A stretch of DNA of 31,576 nt from Leptobacterium sp964389205 (lineage in GTDB: Bacteria > Bacteroidota > Bacteroidia > Flavobacteriales > Flavobacteriaceae): NCBI GenBank assembly GCA_964389205.1, contig CAYMDH010000043.1, positions 1 to 31,576 on the forward strand, written 5' to 3'. Position numbers and translations under genes: made by a program. Positions 24,500-31,576 of this stretch are shown one piece after another. Every line of letters starts with the position of its first letter. Position 1 is the first letter of the stretch. A model generated the notes under the pieces. The model was not told the origin of the DNA and did no database searches. It worked only from the letters and a program-made list of their open reading frames with translations.

Positions 24500-24799
24500 C
24501 TATTCAGCTGTAATCCATTCTCCATTTTCATTTGCATAAATCGTTTTAGATGCTCCTTCCATGCTTAAAATTAATTTATACTGCTTGTTTTCATTTACAT
24601 AAGCTTTAGAAACTGATGCGCCTGTATAATCTTTAACAACAGCTTTTTTGACAGCATCTGGAAGTTCATCGACAGCTATAGCTTCAAATCCATCTTGTTG
24701 TACATAAACAACTTCATTAGTTGTCAATAGATTATTTTGAGCTACTATAAACCCTACAAAACCTAGCATAAATGCAGAAATAATAAATACTTTTTTCAT
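24500..24799 (-). CDS. Small secreted PepSY-like protein
   Basis: A 99-residue exported protein. The start MKKVFIISAFMLGFVGFIVAQ gives a clean signal peptide with cleavage after A-Q; an in-frame start 13 codons earlier would only spoil it and is rejected. The mature part (about 40-97) has the PepSY-like pattern: ELPDAVKKAVVKDYTGASVSKAYV, then YKLILSMEG, then TIYANENGEWI. Related Bacteroidota proteins are annotated as DUF2874/PepSY-like, function unknown; PepSY domains often act as inhibitors or periplasmic sensors. Its position beside a kinase/regulator pair suggests it is their target or a feedback component. Confidence 0.8.
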   Translation of the reverse strand: MKKVFIISAFMLGFVGFIVAQNNLLTTNEVVYVQQDGFEAIAVDELPDAVKKAVVKDYTGASVSKAYVNENKQYKLILSMEGASKTIYANENGEWITAE

Positions 24800-24847
24800 A
24801 ATAATACGTTTTTTAAATTTTTTAATGATTAAAATCACTTAATTAAA

Positions 24848-24864
24848 AGAGATTATTATACCAA
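24848..24864 (-). promoter_or_regulatory. Weak sigma-54-like promoter
   Basis: On the minus strand TTGGTAT is a good -24 element, but the expected -12 GC (ten bases after GG) is TC, so the match is partial. It lies about 50 bases from the start codon. A competing -7 box TATATTTG for the housekeeping sigma factor occurs at 24903-24896. Which is used cannot be decided from sequence. Confidence 0.25.
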
Positions 24865-24935
24865 GTATTCATTTTTTAATTAAAAATCTGAATATCAAAT
24901 ATATACAATAAAAAAATTATAAAAAAAAAATTTAT

Positions 24936-24986
24936 TGTAGAAAATTGAGACTCTTATGTAGAAAAGTGTAGAATATTTCTACACTT
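24936..24986. promoter_or_regulatory. Palindrome and repeated TGTAGAA half-sites
   Basis: A perfect 10-base inverted repeat, AAGTGTAGAA with TTCTACACTT (24964-24973 and 24977-24986), is preceded by two further direct copies of TGTAGAAAA at 24936-24944 and 24957-24965. Half-site starts are spaced 21 and 10 bases apart, about two and one helical turns. The cluster is 137-187 bases upstream of the PepSY-like start codon, a typical enhancer distance. It overlaps the stop codon of the DUF4301 gene, so a terminator is the alternative, though no U-tract follows. Confidence 0.5.
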
Positions 24987-26529
24987 ATTTCACAACCTGA
25001 TGAGTATCTTTTAATAAATCATTGACTGTTTTTACTGGATTAAAAGTAATAAGTGGCACTTCTACAAAAATGGTATTCCAGTATGCCATTGCTCCATTCC
25101 ATAAGCCAGGCAATTCTAATGCTTTTAGGTCTCTTCCTTGGCTTGTTTTTTGAGTAATAAAGCCTTGTGTAACATCTACGAAATTGGTAAGATTATATTT
25201 TTCGCCTTTATAATTTCTAACACCACAAACTAAATCTACGGGGTTAAAATGTGTAGATTCTTTCAAAATAGTTTGTTGAAGCTTATTTTGAGTATCTATT
25301 TGCGCTGCTTCAATAATTTGCAGTGATATTTTTCCATTTTCATCTTTTACCCAAAAAGGACCTCCTCCTGGTTCTCCTTCATTTTTCACCATTCCACAAA
25401 TTCGTATGGGTCTATCAATACTATCCTTTAAAATAGTTTGCTGTTGTTTTAAACTTAGGTTTATAAAACTATCATTAAAAGAAACATTTAATTGATCTTC
25501 CAGAAAGGTTTTGATTTTTGTACTTAGCTCTTTGGAGATGATAATTTGTTCATCTAGTAATTTTGCATATTTAAAAACCTCTTCTTGCACTTCTATAAGT
25601 TTTCCTGCCAGCATCTTTTTGGCATCGCAAACTTCAGTTCTATACTTTTCAACAACAACATTGTCTATATTTTTAATAAAAATAATGTCTGCATCATGTT
25701 CATTTAAATTTTCAATAAGCGCTCCATGTCCTGAAGGGCGAAACAAAAGTGATTGATCATCGTTTCTAAAAAGAGTATTATCTAGTGTTACTGCTACTGT
25801 ATCTGTAGCTGTTTTTTGGTATGAAAATGATACTTTAAATTGCACCTGCGTATGTTTTTCTACACGGGTCAGTATTTGATTTAATGTCGTTTCAAATTTG
25901 GTCTGATGTGCTTCAGAAATAGTAAAATGTAATTTTGCAGCTCCCTTTGTTTCACTATACAAAGCAGCTTCGTATAAATGTTCTTCAAAAGCTGTAATTG
26001 TATTTGTTTTATACTGATGAAAAGGAAGCAGTCCTTTTGGATAATTTCCATAAGCCAACCCATATTCTAAAAGTAATTCTTTTACAAAACGATGTTTTTT
26101 TTCTTCTTCAGAGCCATTAAAATCTTTAATGTTTCTTATTATTTCTTCATAAAAAGGGAATAATTTTACAGCATTAAAAAATTCTTTTATCTCAGGTGCA
26201 TTATTAGCAATACTATAAGTCTCTACTGATTGTGTTTTTGGATTAAATTCTAAAACGAAATTAAAAAGTGATTTAAACATTCTACTCGCTGCTCCTGAAG
26301 CGGGTACAAATTTTAAAAAATCCAGTGACTCCCTCTTATCTTCAAAAAGTTGTATATAATGTTGTTTTTTATCTTCAGAAAAAACACAGATTCCATTTCC
26401 TGGAGTTGCTGAAGCTACCAAATTTACATATGGAATCCCTTTTTTAAAAATAGCTACTTGCGCTTCTATTTTCTCTTTAGAAATACCTTTTGATTGTAGA
26501 AATTCATTATCCCTATCAGTAAAAATCAT
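24985..26529 (-). CDS. DUF4301 protein, nucleotidyltransferase-like
   Basis: A 514-residue protein of the Bacteroidota family DUF4301, function unknown. Two segments recall sugar-nucleotide pyrophosphorylases. VPASGAASRM (75-84) resembles the N-terminal glycine-rich nucleotide loop. RPSGHGALIEN followed by DIIFIKNIDNVV (about 260-290) resembles the PxGHG...xNxDN motif of UDP-glucose and UDP-acetylhexosamine pyrophosphorylases. A further conserved region, CGMVKNEGEPGGGPFWVKD, lies near residue 375. No signal peptide or membrane helix is seen. The gene overlaps the NadR-like kinase gene by four bases (ATGA), implying coupled translation. Confidence 0.8.
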   Translation of the reverse strand: MIFTDRDNEFLQSKGISKEKIEAQVAIFKKGIPYVNLVASATPGNGICVFSEDKKQHYIQLFEDKRESLDFLKFVPASGAASRMFKSLFNFVLEFNPKTQSVETYSIANNAPEIKEFFNAVKLFPFYEEIIRNIKDFNGSEEEKKHRFVKELLLEYGLAYGNYPKGLLPFHQYKTNTITAFEEHLYEAALYSETKGAAKLHFTISEAHQTKFETTLNQILTRVEKHTQVQFKVSFSYQKTATDTVAVTLDNTLFRNDDQSLLFRPSGHGALIENLNEHDADIIFIKNIDNVVVEKYRTEVCDAKKMLAGKLIEVQEEVFKYAKLLDEQIIISKELSTKIKTFLEDQLNVSFNDSFINLSLKQQQTILKDSIDRPIRICGMVKNEGEPGGGPFWVKDENGKISLQIIEAAQIDTQNKLQQTILKESTHFNPVDLVCGVRNYKGEKYNLTNFVDVTQGFITQKTSQGRDLKALELPGLWNGAMAYWNTIFVEVPLITFNPVKTVNDLLKDTHQVVK

Positions 26530-27095
26530 CTATTATTTTTTAATAATTGATCTATTTCTTTAATCGCCATTTTTAATCGCTCTTCTTTAGTTCCTTTGAT
26601 GATAACGTACGGGCGGTTATTTTCGTCTAAAGCATTTTTAAAATAAGTAAACATTTTCTTTCTTTGATCGGGTTTATCTCTCAAATCATCTTTCTCCCAA
26701 GGGACATCTATATACGTTAATAAATAGAGATCATAGGTGTTTTGTAAAGCATACTTTTCTAATTCAGAATCACAACTTCCTAAATAATAGGCTTCAGAAT
26801 ATACTTTTGTTTCTAATAGATCTGTATCACAAATTAAAAGTTGAGTCACTTTTTCACTCAGTTTATTTTCAGAAGCTATTTGCCCCTTGGCTATTGGCAA
26901 GAGATCTTTAGGTTCGCAGGGTTTTTGTTCTCTATCCCATTTATTCTGAAGGTACTCACGTGCATATTCAGGTACCCATAGGGTATTATAATGAGTTGCC
27001 AATTGCCTTGATAAGGTAGTTTTTCCTGTAGATTCTGGACCAAATAATACTATTTTGACAAGATTGCTTGCCGCTTGTTTATAGAGTTTTTCCAT
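26526..27095 (-). CDS. NadR-like nucleotide/ribosylnicotinamide kinase
   Basis: A 189-residue P-loop kinase like the C-terminal domain of NadR. Walker A GPESTGKTTLS is at 19-29, then WVPEYAREYL, a conserved LLICDTDLLETKVYSEAY segment and YIDVPWEKDDLRDKPDQR with the lid residues. NadR's kinase domain phosphorylates nicotinamide riboside to NMN. The gene overlaps the 3' end of pnuC, the nicotinamide riboside transporter, by 46 bases, which strongly supports a salvage role. The N-terminal helix-turn-helix and adenylyltransferase domains of full NadR are absent. Specificity for nicotinamide riboside versus another nucleoside is inferred from context. Confidence 0.85.
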   Translation of the reverse strand: MEKLYKQAASNLVKIVLFGPESTGKTTLSRQLATHYNTLWVPEYAREYLQNKWDREQKPCEPKDLLPIAKGQIASENKLSEKVTQLLICDTDLLETKVYSEAYYLGSCDSELEKYALQNTYDLYLLTYIDVPWEKDDLRDKPDQRKKMFTYFKNALDENNRPYVIIKGTKEERLKMAIKEIDQLLKNNR

Positions 27096-27687
27096 GCTAA
27101 ATATCCTTGAATCGCCAAGATTGTAAAAATTAAATATTGCAATGATAATATTCCTAAGCCTCGGTATGCATATAATGGAACGGTTATTAAATCACCAAGA
27201 ATCCATAAGGTCCAATTCTCGATTTTTTTATTGGCCATATACCACATTGCAGTAAAAAAGATTCCTGAAGTAAAAATATCAATATAATTTTCTGGTTTTA
27301 ATTCATAATCAAAAAATACGTATACTCCATAGGTAACAAACATTGTTATGATAAATAGTAAAACTCCTATTAGTTTTTCCTTATCATTTGTTATTGAAAT
27401 GGGTACTACATATTGCTGATTTTTTTTACGTGACCAATTGTACCAACCATAAATACTCATTATTGAATAATAAAAGTTCATAGTCATATCACCAAAATAA
27501 CTTGCTTTATACAATAAATACACCGTAATAACTGTAGCTATTATGCCGTAGGATAAACTAAGATGCTTTCTTTCTTAGCATAGAAAACACTTGCAATTCC
27601 AAAAACAAATGCAATTACTTCCAAAACAATAAGACTAATAGAGACATCTTTATATGCGTCAACAAAAAAATCTAAAATAGTGTTCAT
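27050..27687 (-). pseudogene. pnuC: Nicotinamide riboside transporter PnuC, frameshifted
   Basis: PnuC imports nicotinamide riboside by facilitated diffusion, trapped by the adjacent kinase. The gene is split. The 5' part starts at ATG 27687 (MNTILDFFVDAY...) and reaches FYAKKESILVYPT before stopping at 27541. The remainder continues in another frame with GIIATVITVYLLYKASYFGD and runs to 27050, with the family motifs MNFYYSIMSIYGWYNW, WILGDLITVPLYAYRG and YLAW. Restoring one base in the CC pair at 27546-27547 (GG to GGG on the coding strand) would give an uninterrupted protein of about 212 residues, the normal length. It may be a real mutation or a base-calling error. Confidence 0.88.
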
Positions 27688-27740
27688 ACTTTCCCTTGGT
27701 AAAATACTATAACTTCACTAATTGTTATACTCTTTTACGT

Positions 27741-28484
27741 TTAGTTTTTAATACTGGAGGGCCTTTTTAATTGATTAAAAAAAGAAGGCGTTTTTTCAAA
27801 AGCCGTTCCTATCACTACCATAACTGCTCCAGCTTGATATGCCGTTTCCATTTGTGTTTCATTTGAGATCCCACCTCCCACAATTACAGGAATAGATACA
27901 GCTTCACAAACCTCTTTAATCGTACTTTTGGCAACAGGATCTTTGGCGCCGCTCCCTGCTTCTAAATACAATAATTGATGACCCATAAATTGACCGGACA
28001 AGGCAGTATGAGTGATCATTTCTTTTGCATCCTTATCTAGTGGTGTAGTTTTACTTACTTTTTGAGTTGATGTTGTTGTACCTCCATCTATAAGGATGTA
28101 AGAGGTTGAAATAACCTCTAGAGTACTCTTTATAAGCTTAGGAATTGATTTTATATGTTGTCCTATTAAATATTCTGGATTTCGACCCGACAGTAAGGAT
28201 AAAAATAACAACGCATCTGCTGTTTCTGTAATTTGACTTTCGTCTCCAGGGAATAAAACAACAGGTAAAATAGAATGTTTTTTTATGGCTTTTACAAGCT
28301 GTTGAGTCATCCCTTGATCAACCTTACTACCTCCTACAAAAATATGAGTTGCTATAGATTGATTTATAGTACGTACCAATTCTGGAATAGCTTCAACTAA
28401 AGTTTTATCAGGATCGATTAATACTGCTAATAATTTTTCTTTATTAACCTTCGCTTTAATGATATCTTGATAAATAGTGTTCAT
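27741..28484 (-). CDS. Geranylgeranylglyceryl-phosphate synthase family (PcrB-like)
   Basis: A 247-residue TIM-barrel prenyltransferase. Recognisable segments are LLAVLIDPDK at the N-terminus, THIFVGGSKVDQGM, VVLFPGDESQIT, LLFLSLLSGRNPEYLIGQH, SYILIDGGTTTSTQ, YLEAGSGAKDPV and PVIVGGGISNE with phosphate-binding glycines. This family makes the ether link between glycerol 1-phosphate and a polyprenyl diphosphate. It is archaeal in origin but present in Bacteroidota and Firmicutes (PcrB). The physiological product in Flavobacteria is not settled to my knowledge. It directly abuts the upstream phosphopantetheinyl transferase gene (stop TAA then ATG). Confidence 0.92.
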   Translation of the reverse strand: MNTIYQDIIKAKVNKEKLLAVLIDPDKTLVEAIPELVRTINQSIATHIFVGGSKVDQGMTQQLVKAIKKHSILPVVLFPGDESQITETADALLFLSLLSGRNPEYLIGQHIKSIPKLIKSTLEVISTSYILIDGGTTTSTQKVSKTTPLDKDAKEMITHTALSGQFMGHQLLYLEAGSGAKDPVAKSTIKEVCEAVSIPVIVGGGISNETQMETAYQAGAVMVVIGTAFEKTPSFFNQLKRPSSIKN

Positions 28485-29108
28485 TTATTGTTTTAAGGCG
28501 TACGCACAACTAAAATCATCAAATTCTAAAAAATGTGTTTTATAGTTTTCTGTATTTTGATTATAGGTCACATTAGCATCTGCATAGCTATCTTTTAAAG
28601 TAAAGGGACGAATATTAATATGATTTTTAAAACTAATCCCTGCTGTTGCATATGCTTTATATAAACTTTCTTTAATACACCATACCATTGTTAACATAGC
28701 TATTTCATGTTTAGACGTAATAAAAGAGCGTTCATCATCAACAAACTTATGTGCTATTACTTTAATTTTATCTCGTTTTTTCTCAATATCTATTCCTACT
28801 ACCGTATTACTAATGATAATGCCAGAATATGTAAAAGAATGTGTGATAGAAATTTTCTTTCCATCTTTAAGGTGGGGCCTTCCTTCATCATCATAGTAGA
28901 GATCTGCTGCTTCATAACCTGCTACTTTTAATAATTGTCGAACACTTAAAAAACCCCGCCGATGTATCTCAGATTTCATAGTTGTTATACGTTGCTCACA
29001 TCGCGTTGTTAAGGTAATATTTTTGTGCAATAGCTGTTCTGTCTCTTCAATCCTCCATATCAGGACTTTAGTATGGCTATTAACTGTTATACTTTTGTAA
29101 AGAGGCAT
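28485..29108 (-). CDS. 4'-phosphopantetheinyl transferase (Sfp/AcpT type)
   Basis: It transfers phosphopantetheine from coenzyme A to carrier proteins. From MPLYKSITV it has 207 residues. The family signature is present: VVGIDIEKKRD with metal-binding Asp107 and Glu109, and WCIKESLYKAY (143-153) with Glu147 and Lys151, plus HLKDGKKISITHS. The longer frame upstream would overlap the divergent ahcY gene and shows no domain, so the start at 29108 is chosen. Whether it serves fatty-acid ACP or a secondary carrier protein is unknown; no polyketide or peptide synthetase is nearby. It heads the minus-strand group running to 24985. Confidence 0.9.
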   Translation of the reverse strand: MPLYKSITVNSHTKVLIWRIEETEQLLHKNITLTTRCEQRITTMKSEIHRRGFLSVRQLLKVAGYEAADLYYDDEGRPHLKDGKKISITHSFTYSGIIISNTVVGIDIEKKRDKIKVIAHKFVDDERSFITSKHEIAMLTMVWCIKESLYKAYATAGISFKNHINIRPFTLKDSYADANVTYNQNTENYKTHFLEFDDFSCAYALKQ

Positions 29109-29129
29109 GTATTTTAAAAACTTATTATG

Positions 29130-29137
29130 TAACTTTG
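29130..29137 (+). promoter_or_regulatory. -7 box of ahcY promoter
   Basis: TAACTTTG matches TAnnTTTG exactly, placing transcription start near 29144 and leaving a leader of about 60 bases. No TTTG is seen 19 bases upstream. The leader contains an 8-base-pair hairpin (29159-29166 with 29170-29177, one T/G pair). Confidence 0.45.
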
Positions 29138-29206
29138 CAACCGAAAAATTTACAATGTAAATAGCAGTATGCTGTTTATTCAACGAAAGTAAAAATAAAA
29201 AAGGAT

Positions 29207-30517
29207 ATGAGTATAAAAACAGCTCCTTATGTAGCTTATAAAGTAAAAGATATTTCCTTAGCAGCTTGGGGAAGAAAAGAAATAGAATTGGCAGAGGCGG
29301 AAATGCCAGGATTAATGTCACTTAGAGAAGAGTATAAAAATGAGCAACCACTTAAAGGTGCTCGTATTGCGGGATGTTTACATATGACTATCCAAACTGC
29401 TGTTCTTATTGAAACTTTAATTGCTTTGGGTGCAGAGGTTACCTGGAGTTCTTGTAATATTTTCTCTACTCAAGATCAGGCTGCTGCTGCTATTGCAGAT
29501 GCAGGTATTCCTGTATATGCTTGGAAAGGAATGAATGAAGAAGAGTTTGACTGGTGTATAGAAAAAACATTATTCTTTGGAGAAGATAAAAAACCTTTAA
29601 ACATGATTCTTGATGATGGGGGAGATCTTACCAATATGGTATTAGATAAATATCCTGAACTAGTAGACGGAATTAACGGTTTGTCTGAAGAAACTACTAC
29701 AGGAGTTCACCGTTTGTATGACAGAATGAAAAACGGAACATTGCCAATGCCTGCAATTAACGTAAACGACTCTGTTACAAAATCTAAATTTGATAACAAA
29801 TACGGATGTAAAGAGAGCGCTGTAGATGCCATTAGAAGAGCTACAGATGTTATGTTGGCCGGTAAACGTGTGGTAGTTTGTGGTTATGGAGATGTTGGAA
29901 AAGGTACTGCCGCTTCTTTTAGAGGTGCTGGTTCTATTGTAACTGTTACAGAAATTGATCCAATTTGTGCTTTACAAGCTGCAATGGATGGTTTTGAAGT
30001 TAAAAAATTAGAAACTATTGTTGAAAATGCAGATGTAGTGATTACTACTACAGGAAACAAAGACATTGTTCGTCCTGAGCATTTTGAAGCAATGAAAGAC
30101 AAAACTATTGTATGTAATATTGGTCATTTTGATAATGAGATTGATGTAGCATGGTTAAATGATAATCATGAAAAAATTGAAATCAAACCTCAGGTTGACA
30201 AATACAATATAAACGGAAAAGATATTCTTTTACTTGCAGAAGGACGTTTGGTAAACCTTGGTTGTGCTACAGGGCACCCTAGTTTTGTAATGAGTAATTC
30301 ATTTACCAATCAAACCCTGGCGCAAATAGAACTTTGGACTAATATAGAAAACTACAAGAATGAAGTATATATGTTACCAAAACATTTAGATGAGAAAGTA
30401 GCAAAACTTCACTTAGCAAAAATAGGTGTTGAACTTACTGAGCTAAAAGAATACCAGGCAGATTATATTGGTGTTAAAGTTGAAGGGCCATTTAAGCCTG
30501 AATATTACAGATACTAA
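29207..30517 (+). CDS. ahcY: Adenosylhomocysteinase
   Basis: AhcY splits S-adenosylhomocysteine into adenosine and homocysteine, relieving inhibition of methyltransferases. At 436 residues it has normal length. Clear marks are ARIAGCLHMTIQTAVLIETL, SCNIFSTQDQAAAAIA, LDDGGDLTN, the NAD-binding VVCGYGDVGKG, LAEGRLVNLGCATGHPSFVM and the C-terminal KPEYYRY ending, which contributes to the NAD site of the neighbouring subunit. It is transcribed alone and ends in a strong terminator. Its presence points to the SahH route rather than Pfs/LuxS for recycling; no luxS is in view. Confidence 0.98.
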   Translation: MSIKTAPYVAYKVKDISLAAWGRKEIELAEAEMPGLMSLREEYKNEQPLKGARIAGCLHMTIQTAVLIETLIALGAEVTWSSCNIFSTQDQAAAAIADAGIPVYAWKGMNEEEFDWCIEKTLFFGEDKKPLNMILDDGGDLTNMVLDKYPELVDGINGLSEETTTGVHRLYDRMKNGTLPMPAINVNDSVTKSKFDNKYGCKESAVDAIRRATDVMLAGKRVVVCGYGDVGKGTAASFRGAGSIVTVTEIDPICALQAAMDGFEVKKLETIVENADVVITTTGNKDIVRPEHFEAMKDKTIVCNIGHFDNEIDVAWLNDNHEKIEIKPQVDKYNINGKDILLLAEGRLVNLGCATGHPSFVMSNSFTNQTLAQIELWTNIENYKNEVYMLPKHLDEKVAKLHLAKIGVELTELKEYQADYIGVKVEGPFKPEYYRY

Positions 30518-30541
30518 TTACCCTGTTTTTTTAAATATTTT

Positions 30542-30571
30542 AAACCCTTGATAATTATCAAGGGTTTTTTT
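30542..30571 (+). terminator. Intrinsic terminator of ahcY
   Basis: A perfect palindrome with 13-base arms, AAACCCTTGATAA and TTATCAAGGGTTT, is followed by a T-run (30565-30571). The A-tract on the other side would let it act in both directions. Confidence 0.93.
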
Positions 30572-30670
30572 ATTATGCTAATCTTAGGATTATAACATTC
30601 CTTAACATAATGCTACTTGCCTTCTTTTATAAAAAAGAATTATTTTTACCACAGCAATGAATCATTACTT

Positions 30671-31495
30671 ATGAAAAAAATTACTCTAATCGTTTCTATT
30701 CTATTACTAACGAGTGCTTTTATGCAAGCGCAGAAAAAGAAAGATTTACTTATTGAAATAGCGCAACTAAAATCTGAAAAAGATTCTACGCAAACATTGT
30801 TAAATGAAGCTAAAAAAAATGAAAAGGTAGGTTTAGCAAGGTTAGAAGTCATTAAAACGCAGCTAGAAGATTTAAAGAAAACCAATGCCTCTCTTTTAAG
30901 CAATCTGAATAATTTTACTGAAGTTTCTAAGAAGAAGTCAGATAATGTTACCTCGGTATTGGAAAGCCTTAAAGAAAAAGAGAATCAGTTAAAAGTCATT
31001 AATGAAGCGCTTACCGCCAGCGATTCTACTAAATTAACTGTATTTAGCCTTTTTAAAAATGCTGTAGGTGATGCCGCTAAAATTTCTATTACCAATGGTG
31101 TTATTGTAATGGCTATACCCAATACATTTCTTTTTGGTGATAATGACAAAAACTTTGTTATTGAAGAAAAAGCAAAAGGATTGTTAGAAAAAATAGGGAC
31201 TACTTTAAACAAAAATCCGAATATAAAAATTACTGTAGAGGGTAATAGCAATGCTTTAGAATTTAAAGACAAAAGTCTTATCGATAATTGGGGGTTAAGT
31301 ACACAGCAAGCAGCTTCTATTGTAAGAGCTTTACAAAACGATTATATGGTAGACCCTAAACGTATGGATGCCTTAGGAAAAGGGCAATACGGTTCTGAAG
31401 AGTTAAGTATTGAAACTGCTACAAAAATTATTATTGACCCAGGTTTTGATGCTTTTTATGCGTTGATTAGAGAGGATATGAAGTCGTCTAATTAA
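30671..31495 (+). CDS. OmpA-family outer-envelope protein with coiled coil
   Basis: A 274-residue secreted protein. From MKKITLIVSILLLTSAFMQAQ it has a signal peptide with cleavage after A-Q; an upstream in-frame start (30617) would place the signal internally and is rejected. Residues about 22-120 form a Lys/Glu/Leu-rich coiled coil. The C-terminal domain (about 135-274) matches OmpA/MotB peptidoglycan-binding: FLFGDND, a long helix, IKITVEGNSNA, NWGLSTQQAASIVRAL and RMDALGKGQYG. The usual acidic residue and arginine of the diaminopimelate site appear altered (GNSNA instead of GHTDN/GHTDS). It probably ties outer membrane or periplasmic structures to the cell wall. Confidence 0.85.
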   Translation: MKKITLIVSILLLTSAFMQAQKKKDLLIEIAQLKSEKDSTQTLLNEAKKNEKVGLARLEVIKTQLEDLKKTNASLLSNLNNFTEVSKKKSDNVTSVLESLKEKENQLKVINEALTASDSTKLTVFSLFKNAVGDAAKISITNGVIVMAIPNTFLFGDNDKNFVIEEKAKGLLEKIGTTLNKNPNIKITVEGNSNALEFKDKSLIDNWGLSTQQAASIVRALQNDYMVDPKRMDALGKGQYGSEELSIETATKIIIDPGFDAFYALIREDMKSSN

Positions 31496-31515
31496 ATGCT
31501 TTTCTTTCTTTTACA

Positions 31516-31576
31516 TGTTAGTTGGAAAATTCGGATAAAGTGAACCACTCGTGCCGGATTAAACTGAGCAGTGTAA
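31516..31576. mobile_element. Possible end of an IS21-like element
   Basis: Starting at TGTTAGTTGG, the sequence contains two related units in tandem, CGGATAAAGTGAACCAC and CGGATTAAACTGAGCAG. Ends beginning with TG and carrying several degenerate repeats of about 20 bases are typical of the IS21 family. The window stops before any transposase gene, so the call rests on this pattern alone. Confidence 0.35.

Noticed and set aside
27524..27540. Programmed -1 frameshift as the explanation for pnuC
   Set aside because: No slippery heptamer of the X-XXY-YYZ type and no obvious downstream pseudoknot at the junction; a one-base deletion or read error is simpler.
29109..29321. 71-codon N-terminal extension of the phosphopantetheinyl transferase
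   Set aside because: It overlaps the divergent ahcY start and promoter; the extension is a run of Leu/Phe/Tyr codons from AT-rich DNA, not a plausible signal.
1..31576. CRISPR array, tRNA or rRNA genes, prophage or restriction system
   Set aside because: No regularly spaced repeats, no tRNA-like cloverleaf or rRNA-like stretch, and no phage or restriction genes were seen.

Overview
The window looks like chromosomal DNA from a marine-type member of the Flavobacteriaceae (Bacteroidota). It is strongly AT-rich. It carries lineage-typical families (DUF3098, DUF3127, DUF4301, a bacterial geranylgeranylglyceryl-phosphate synthase), and several promoters have the Bacteroidota -7 box TAnnTTTG. I see no rRNA or tRNA gene, no CRISPR array, no prophage and no complete insertion sequence. 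Genus cannot be set from what is visible.

Left part (1-9.5 kb). A C-terminally truncated ketopantoate reductase gene lies on the minus strand. It is followed by a plus-strand cell-envelope unit, ftsX - DUF3098 - uppP - truB, then an unusual acidic-linker TonB-like protein. After these come a single-cysteine thioredoxin-fold protein, tag (3-methyladenine glycosylase), aat (N-end-rule transferase), an AtoE-type short-chain fatty acid transporter, a DUF3127 OB-fold protein with an SSB-like acidic tail, and a flavin-reductase-like flavoprotein. Between aat and atoE sits a strong candidate small RNA with its own promoter, a 10-bp closing stem and a GAAA-capped terminator.

Middle (9.8-20.6 kb). 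A sensor kinase is followed by a zinc-ribbon membrane protein. A 400-base convergent intergenic region then holds two different structured repeat-like elements. Next come a HIT protein, greA, and a lipoprotein resembling a Rieske domain whose two histidine ligands are replaced. The rest is a complete thiamin operon on the minus strand: TPP riboswitch - thiS - thiC - tenI-like - thiD - thiE - thiG - thiH - thiF/rhodanese. It makes both the pyrimidine and thiazole halves of thiamin and joins them.

Right part (20.6-31.6 kb). A hybrid histidine kinase (HisKA-HATPase-REC-HPt) faces a sigma-54-type response regulator, and next to them is a small secreted PepSY-like protein. Upstream of that gene is a palindrome with repeated half-sites that could bind the regulator. 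A minus-strand group follows, read in transcription order: phosphopantetheinyl transferase, geranylgeranylglyceryl-phosphate synthase, pnuC (split by a one-base frameshift), a NadR-like kinase, and a DUF4301 protein with nucleotidyltransferase-like motifs. The window ends with ahcY and its terminator, an OmpA-family coiled-coil protein, and a short terminal sequence that may be the end of an IS21-like element.

Most worth checking: the 6.5-kb small RNA candidate, the 11.6-kb branched element, the degenerate Rieske lipoprotein, the kinase/regulator/PepSY module with its operator, and the pnuC frameshift.
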